DNA from: Candidatus Firestoneibacteriota bacterium
Lineage (GTDB): Bacteria; Oederibacteriota; D2-FULL-39-29; CAIOVX01
DNA length: 64,000 nt
Reading direction: 5' to 3'
NCBI GenBank assembly: GCA_903861835.1
Contig: CAIOVX010000027.1
Location: 1 to 64,000 of the forward strand
Made by a program: the position numbers and the translations under genes. This document shows positions 60,912 to 64,000 of this stretch, piece after piece (position 1 is the first letter of the stretch; each line of letters opens with the position of its first letter). The notes under the pieces are model-generated. The model searched no databases. It was not told the origin of the DNA and was given only the letters and a program-made list of their open reading frames with translations.

Positions 60912-61714
60912 TGGAACTAATTGATGTCCACGCGCATTTCTTTCCCGACAATATCGCTCCTGCAACTATAGATTTTCTGGAAAAAGAGGCGGACATAAAG
61001 GCATTTGGGGCGGGAACAGCTGCTTCGCTTCTTGAAGAAATGAAACGCGACGGTGTAACGCTTTCTATCAATGCCCCGGTGGCTACAAAGAAAGAGCAGG
61101 TCATAAGCATCAATAGAAGGATGATAGAGTTTAATAAAACAAGCAAAGAAATAATCTGCTTCGGCTCGATGCATCCCGATTTTTATCAGATCGGCAACAT
61201 AGAGGAGGAGATCTCCTATATAGCGAAGAACGGCATAAAAGGCATAAAACTTCACTCCGAGTACCAGAGTTTTTATCCCGACGAAGACCGGCTCAAACCT
61301 GTCTATGAAGCCTGCGTTAAGCACCAAATAATAATTCTTTTTCACGCCGGCGTTGATTTCGCGTATGAAACGGAAGTAAAAGCGACACCTCAACGCTTAA
61401 GCGGCGTGGTTAAGCTCTCCGGATTGAGAACGATTCTCGCGCACTTCGGCTCCTACAGGCAGTGGGACGAGGTTATGAAATATCTTTCAGGGACTCCCGC
61501 GTATTTTGACACCGCGTATTCCGCGGAGGTTGCGCCGGAAACCTGCAGAAACTTAGTCAAGTCGCACGGGGAAGATAAGATACTTTTTGGGACGGATTTT
61601 CCGTGGCAGACGGCCGCGATGGTAAAGGGGATGTTGGAAAGGTCGGGATTATCTAAGGACGCGTTGGAGAAGATATACTGCAAAAATGCAACAAAACTGC
61701 TTGGTTTGCAGTAA
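60911..61714 (+). CDS. Amidohydrolase family metal-dependent hydrolase
   Basis: The 267-residue TIM barrel has the metal motif LIDVHAHFFP at residues 3-12, IKGIKLHSEYQ (Lys/His), IILFHAGVD, TILAHFGSY and FGTDFPW with the catalytic Asp near 230. It resembles the PF04909 group that includes decarboxylases and lactonases; the partner aldolase suggests sugar-acid metabolism. ATG shares a base with the upstream stop. Confidence 0.85.
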   Translation: MELIDVHAHFFPDNIAPATIDFLEKEADIKAFGAGTAASLLEEMKRDGVTLSINAPVATKKEQVISINRRMIEFNKTSKEIICFGSMHPDFYQIGNIEEEISYIAKNGIKGIKLHSEYQSFYPDEDRLKPVYEACVKHQIIILFHAGVDFAYETEVKATPQRLSGVVKLSGLRTILAHFGSYRQWDEVMKYLSGTPAYFDTAYSAEVAPETCRNLVKSHGEDKILFGTDFPWQTAAMVKGMLERSGLSKDALEKIYCKNATKLLGLQ

Positions 61715-61865
61715 GCACGAAATCACCTATGCCTAAATCACAAATTCCAAGCACCAAATCCCAAATAAAATAACAAAAATAAAACTGCAAAATAACTTTT
61801 AAATGCTTTGTTCTTTTGTATTTTGGTCTTTATTTGGTGCTTGGTGCTTGTGATTTGGTGCTTAA
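61715..61865. repeat. Family C inverted word repeat
   Basis: CAAATTCCAAGCACCAAATCCCAAATAAAATAAC on the left and TTTATTTGGTGCTTGGTGCTTGTGATTTGGTGCTTA on the right. Confidence 0.7.
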
Positions 61866-61892
61866 TAATCGCCGTAAATCCCGCCTTTTCCG

Positions 61893-61921
61893 TTGAAAAA
61901 CCCGGTCAGCGTTTATATAAT
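61893..61921 (+). promoter_or_regulatory. Promoter of the UbiA-family gene
   Basis: TTGAAA (61893-61898), 17 bases, TATAAT (61916-61921). The expected start point is within a base or two of the ATG at 61927. Confidence 0.7.
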
Positions 61922-61926
61922 CAGAT

Positions 61927-62952
61927 ATGGATATAAAAATGTGGGGCGAAGCGCTGACAGTAATTCCCAGGGTGGATAAAGAACGCTGGGAAAAGCTTGA
62001 TATCATATCAAAATGGCTGATTTCTACAAGAGCGGCCGTGCTAATAATGACCCTCCTTTCGGCCGCCATCGGCGGAATTCTTGCCTATATGGACAGGACG
62101 GCGCACGGCCATAAATTTGATTTTCACCTTCTGGTTATCTGCGTCCTCGGCCTGGTGATGGCCCACGCAGCAAATAACATTTTGAACGACATAGTTGATC
62201 ATTTTAAGGGCGTGGACAAGGGAAATTACTACCGCGCTCAGTACGGGCCGCAGCCGCTTGAACACGGGCTGATGAGTTTCAGGGAACTCTTCATTTATTT
62301 CTTTATCACCGGCTTCATTGCTTTTACCGCGGGCGTTTACCTGGTTTATCTTACCGGCTGGACAACCCTGTGGCTTTTTGCGGCGGGTTCATTCTTCCTG
62401 CTCTTTTATACCTGGCCCCTGAAATATTTTGGTCTCGGAGAGATAGCGGTGGTAATTGTCTGGGGCCCGCTTATGATAGGGGGCACGTACTTTGTCTGCT
62501 CGGGCGCCTGGAGCTGGCAGGCCTGTCTAATCTCGCTGCCCTACGCGCTCGGAGTCACAACCGTGCTTTTCGGAAAACACATTGACAAGCTCGAACAGGA
62601 TAAAGAAAAGAAGGTCAGGACGCTTCCGGTTATTGTTGGGGAAAAAGTTTCAAGGTATTCGGTGATAGCGATGATGGCCCTGCAGTACGGGATAGCTTTT
62701 TTTCTGGTCTTTCGCGGGTATCTTGCCCTCGCGCTGACCGCCTTCTCGCTGAATATGTTTGTCGCGGTTGCAGGGATTTATCTTAAGAAAAAACCGGAAA
62801 GAGAGCCGGAAAACTATCCCAAAAATACCTGGCCGCTCTATTTTGTCGCTTACGCCTTCCAGCACAACAAAAGATTCGGCCTGCTTTTTTTCGCGGCGCT
62901 TCTGCTCCAGGCCTTTCTAATCCCCATCCTCAGACAGCTTGCCGGCAGCTAG
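61927..62952 (+). CDS. UbiA-family prenyltransferase
   Basis: Polytopic membrane protein, 341 aa, about nine helices. The two Asp-rich motifs are NNILNDIVDHFKGVDKGN near residue 75 and DKLEQDKEKKVRTLPVIVG near 218. The family attaches prenyl chains to quinone head groups or lipids; a MenA-like role is possible but no menaquinone genes are near. No ribosome binding site precedes ATG 61927, and an alternative ATG lies at 61939. Confidence 0.85.
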   Translation: MDIKMWGEALTVIPRVDKERWEKLDIISKWLISTRAAVLIMTLLSAAIGGILAYMDRTAHGHKFDFHLLVICVLGLVMAHAANNILNDIVDHFKGVDKGNYYRAQYGPQPLEHGLMSFRELFIYFFITGFIAFTAGVYLVYLTGWTTLWLFAAGSFFLLFYTWPLKYFGLGEIAVVIVWGPLMIGGTYFVCSGAWSWQACLISLPYALGVTTVLFGKHIDKLEQDKEKKVRTLPVIVGEKVSRYSVIAMMALQYGIAFFLVFRGYLALALTAFSLNMFVAVAGIYLKKKPEREPENYPKNTWPLYFVAYAFQHNKRFGLLFFAALLLQAFLIPILRQLAGS

Positions 62953-62956
62953 ACGC

Positions 62957-64000
62957 TTATAGCCGGACCGTGATTTCGTGTTTGCCGCCGGACTTAAACA
63001 TGCCGTCCGGCGCGATAAATAAAATCCTTCCCGAAACCTTATCTTTTTCTGTTGTCTTGACCTCTTTTCCGTCAACCTGCATGCTCTTGACCGAGCATTC
63101 GGACGCATCGGGATTTATAATGGCAAGGTGAACTGCCGCTCCGAGCCAGTTGAAATTCGCTTCAATTTTTTTAAAGTGTTTTGGGATGCAAGGGTCAATT
63201 GCCAGGCCGCAAAGGAGCGGCCGGATGCCATACATCCAGTCATATACCATCCGAAGTCCATAGGCAATGCTGCCGGTGAGAAAGTTCATGCCTCCGCGGA
63301 AGGGATATCCGGGAAGTTCCTGCCAGCAGTTAACCACTCCGTAAGGAGGGGTCATTGCGAGTTTCAACGGATGCCTTTCCTGGTCGTAAGGCAGAAGGTA
63401 CTGGATCACGTCAAAGAGCCTGTCGCCTTTTCCGGCGGAAGCCAACCCTCTGCCAAGGAATCCGTGAGAGCCGTGGTTGTAGGCGGTAGCGTTCTCGGAG
63501 CGGAAAGCCGTGAGATCCCCGCTGCCGACTCTTCCGGTGTTCGCAATCGGTTTCTTTCCCATCGGCGGCCAGCAGAGGCGGTAACCCGCGCTGCATTTCA
63601 GTTTGTCCATCTCGCTCATCAGGTTCTCAACAAGTTCAGGTATTGCGACACCGGAACTTAAGGCGAACCAGTTTGCCGGACCGTAAAGTCTGCGCTCGCC
63701 GTCCGGGTCCTTGTCTGAATAGAGCCAGGCGCCGTCATCATTGAAAACGCTGTTAAAATAGCCTTCTTTGTTCAACGCGTGTTTCAGGAGAGCGTTTTTG
63801 AGCTCCTCCATTTTTCCGGAATAAAGAGAGAGCAGGGTTTTAATCTCGCCGGCAGGAAGCAGCCCATGGTATTTTTCCCTGCTTGCGAGCAATTCCAGAA
63901 GAGAGGAGAGCTGCCGCAGTGAAATAATGATCTGATTTGTTACCGTAACGCTTTCGCCCCGTCCCTTTACGCCGGCCCGGTTGAGCGCGTCAAGCCAGTC
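62957..64000 (-). CDS. Partial GH94-like glycoside phosphorylase (5' end outside window)
   Basis: The frame is open from the right edge to the stop at 62957. The visible 347 residues match the C-terminal catalytic (alpha/alpha)6 barrel and beta-sandwich of GH94: DWLDALNRAGVKGRGESV at the edge (compare DWNDGLN...GRGESVW), YSDKDPDGERRLYGPANWFALSSG, NGSHGFLGRGLA-like HGSHGFLG, and CWQELPGYPFRGGMNFLTGSIAY. It probably phosphorolyses a beta-glucoside or chitobiose-like sugar, but the Asn-to-Leu change beside the catalytic Asp is unusual. It is oriented towards the UbiA gene, four bases apart. Confidence 0.75.
   Translation of the reverse strand, partial: DWLDALNRAGVKGRGESVTVTNQIIISLRQLSSLLELLASREKYHGLLPAGEIKTLLSLYSGKMEELKNALLKHALNKEGYFNSVFNDDGAWLYSDKDPDGERRLYGPANWFALSSGVAIPELVENLMSEMDKLKCSAGYRLCWPPMGKKPIANTGRVGSGDLTAFRSENATAYNHGSHGFLGRGLASAGKGDRLFDVIQYLLPYDQERHPLKLAMTPPYGVVNCWQELPGYPFRGGMNFLTGSIAYGLRMVYDWMYGIRPLLCGLAIDPCIPKHFKKIEANFNWLGAAVHLAIINPDASECSVKSMQVDGKEVKTTEKDKVSGRILFIAPDGMFKSGGKHEITVRL

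Overview
The window is a contiguous piece of the chromosome of an uncultivated-looking, Gram-negative, probably anaerobic and saccharolytic bacterium, and it spans the replication origin. A TonB-dependent receptor, TonB and beta-barrel-like proteins imply an outer membrane. hgcAB, oxygen-independent metabolism and salvage of corrinoids fit an anaerobe. The mixture of genes and the dense, word-like intergenic repeats recall candidate phyla such as Firestonebacteria, Elusimicrobia or Omnitrophica, but I cannot fix the phylum from the sequence alone.

Layout. (1) 1-3.3 kb, minus strand: a truncated secreted protein, a small acidic protein, and an arsR - arsC - hgcA - hgcB operon. hgcA/hgcB are the mercury-methylation pair, recognised from the NVWCAAGK cap-helix motif, a five-helix membrane domain and a two-cluster ferredoxin with a terminal Cys-Cys. 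The operon has its own promoter and a perfect inverted-repeat operator. (2) 3.6-19 kb: the origin region. Leftward genes are parB, parA, rsmG, mnmG, mnmE, a HEAT-like protein, yidC, yidD, rnpA and rpmH. Rightward genes are dnaA, dnaN, recF, dciA (DUF721) and gyrB. Two parS sites and three clusters of DnaA boxes are present. (3) 21.6-38.8 kb: a GAF-ANTAR regulator, PIN-TRAM protein, ispD/ispF (MEP isoprenoid pathway), aminotransferase, CBS-GGDEF protein, lipid-kinase-like protein, GH4 enzyme, gltX, uppP, and several uncharacterised proteins.

(4) 38.9-49.2 kb: a cobamide (B12) uptake, remodelling and salvage locus. A strong promoter and cobalamin riboswitch are followed by two terminator hairpins, a long repeat tract, then a TIM-barrel protein that is very probably CbiR, BtuC, BtuD, CobA, CobT, CobU, CobS, BtuB, TonB and an unknown barrel-like protein. 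No BtuF and no de novo corrin-ring genes are seen, so this looks like scavenging of foreign cobamides and exchange of their lower ligand. HgcA in the same window is itself a corrinoid protein and would be one consumer. (5) 49.2-55.2 kb: polyamine genes speH and speA-like (the latter behind a structured leader whose closing helix covers the start codon), a 46-residue cysteine-repeat microprotein, a DksA/TraR-type zinc-finger protein, polA and coaE. (6) 55.3-64 kb: HAD hydrolase, GH130 phosphorylase, a secreted esterase, epimerase, metallo-beta-lactamase-fold protein, class II aldolase, amidohydrolase, UbiA prenyltransferase, and the end of a GH94-like phosphorylase.

A striking general property is the composition of the spaces between genes. 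Most larger gaps are filled with one of four families of short word repeats arranged as tandem or inverted copies: A, 9-mers GTTYRTAAC ending in GTAAA; B, GATTACGCAGATTA; C, CAAGCACCAAATCCCAAATAA; D, GGAAGACGGAAGACAGA / GGAAGGTTGGATG / CCGACGGAGTCGG. These are listed separately below. All calls are by reading motifs and gene order; no database search was available.
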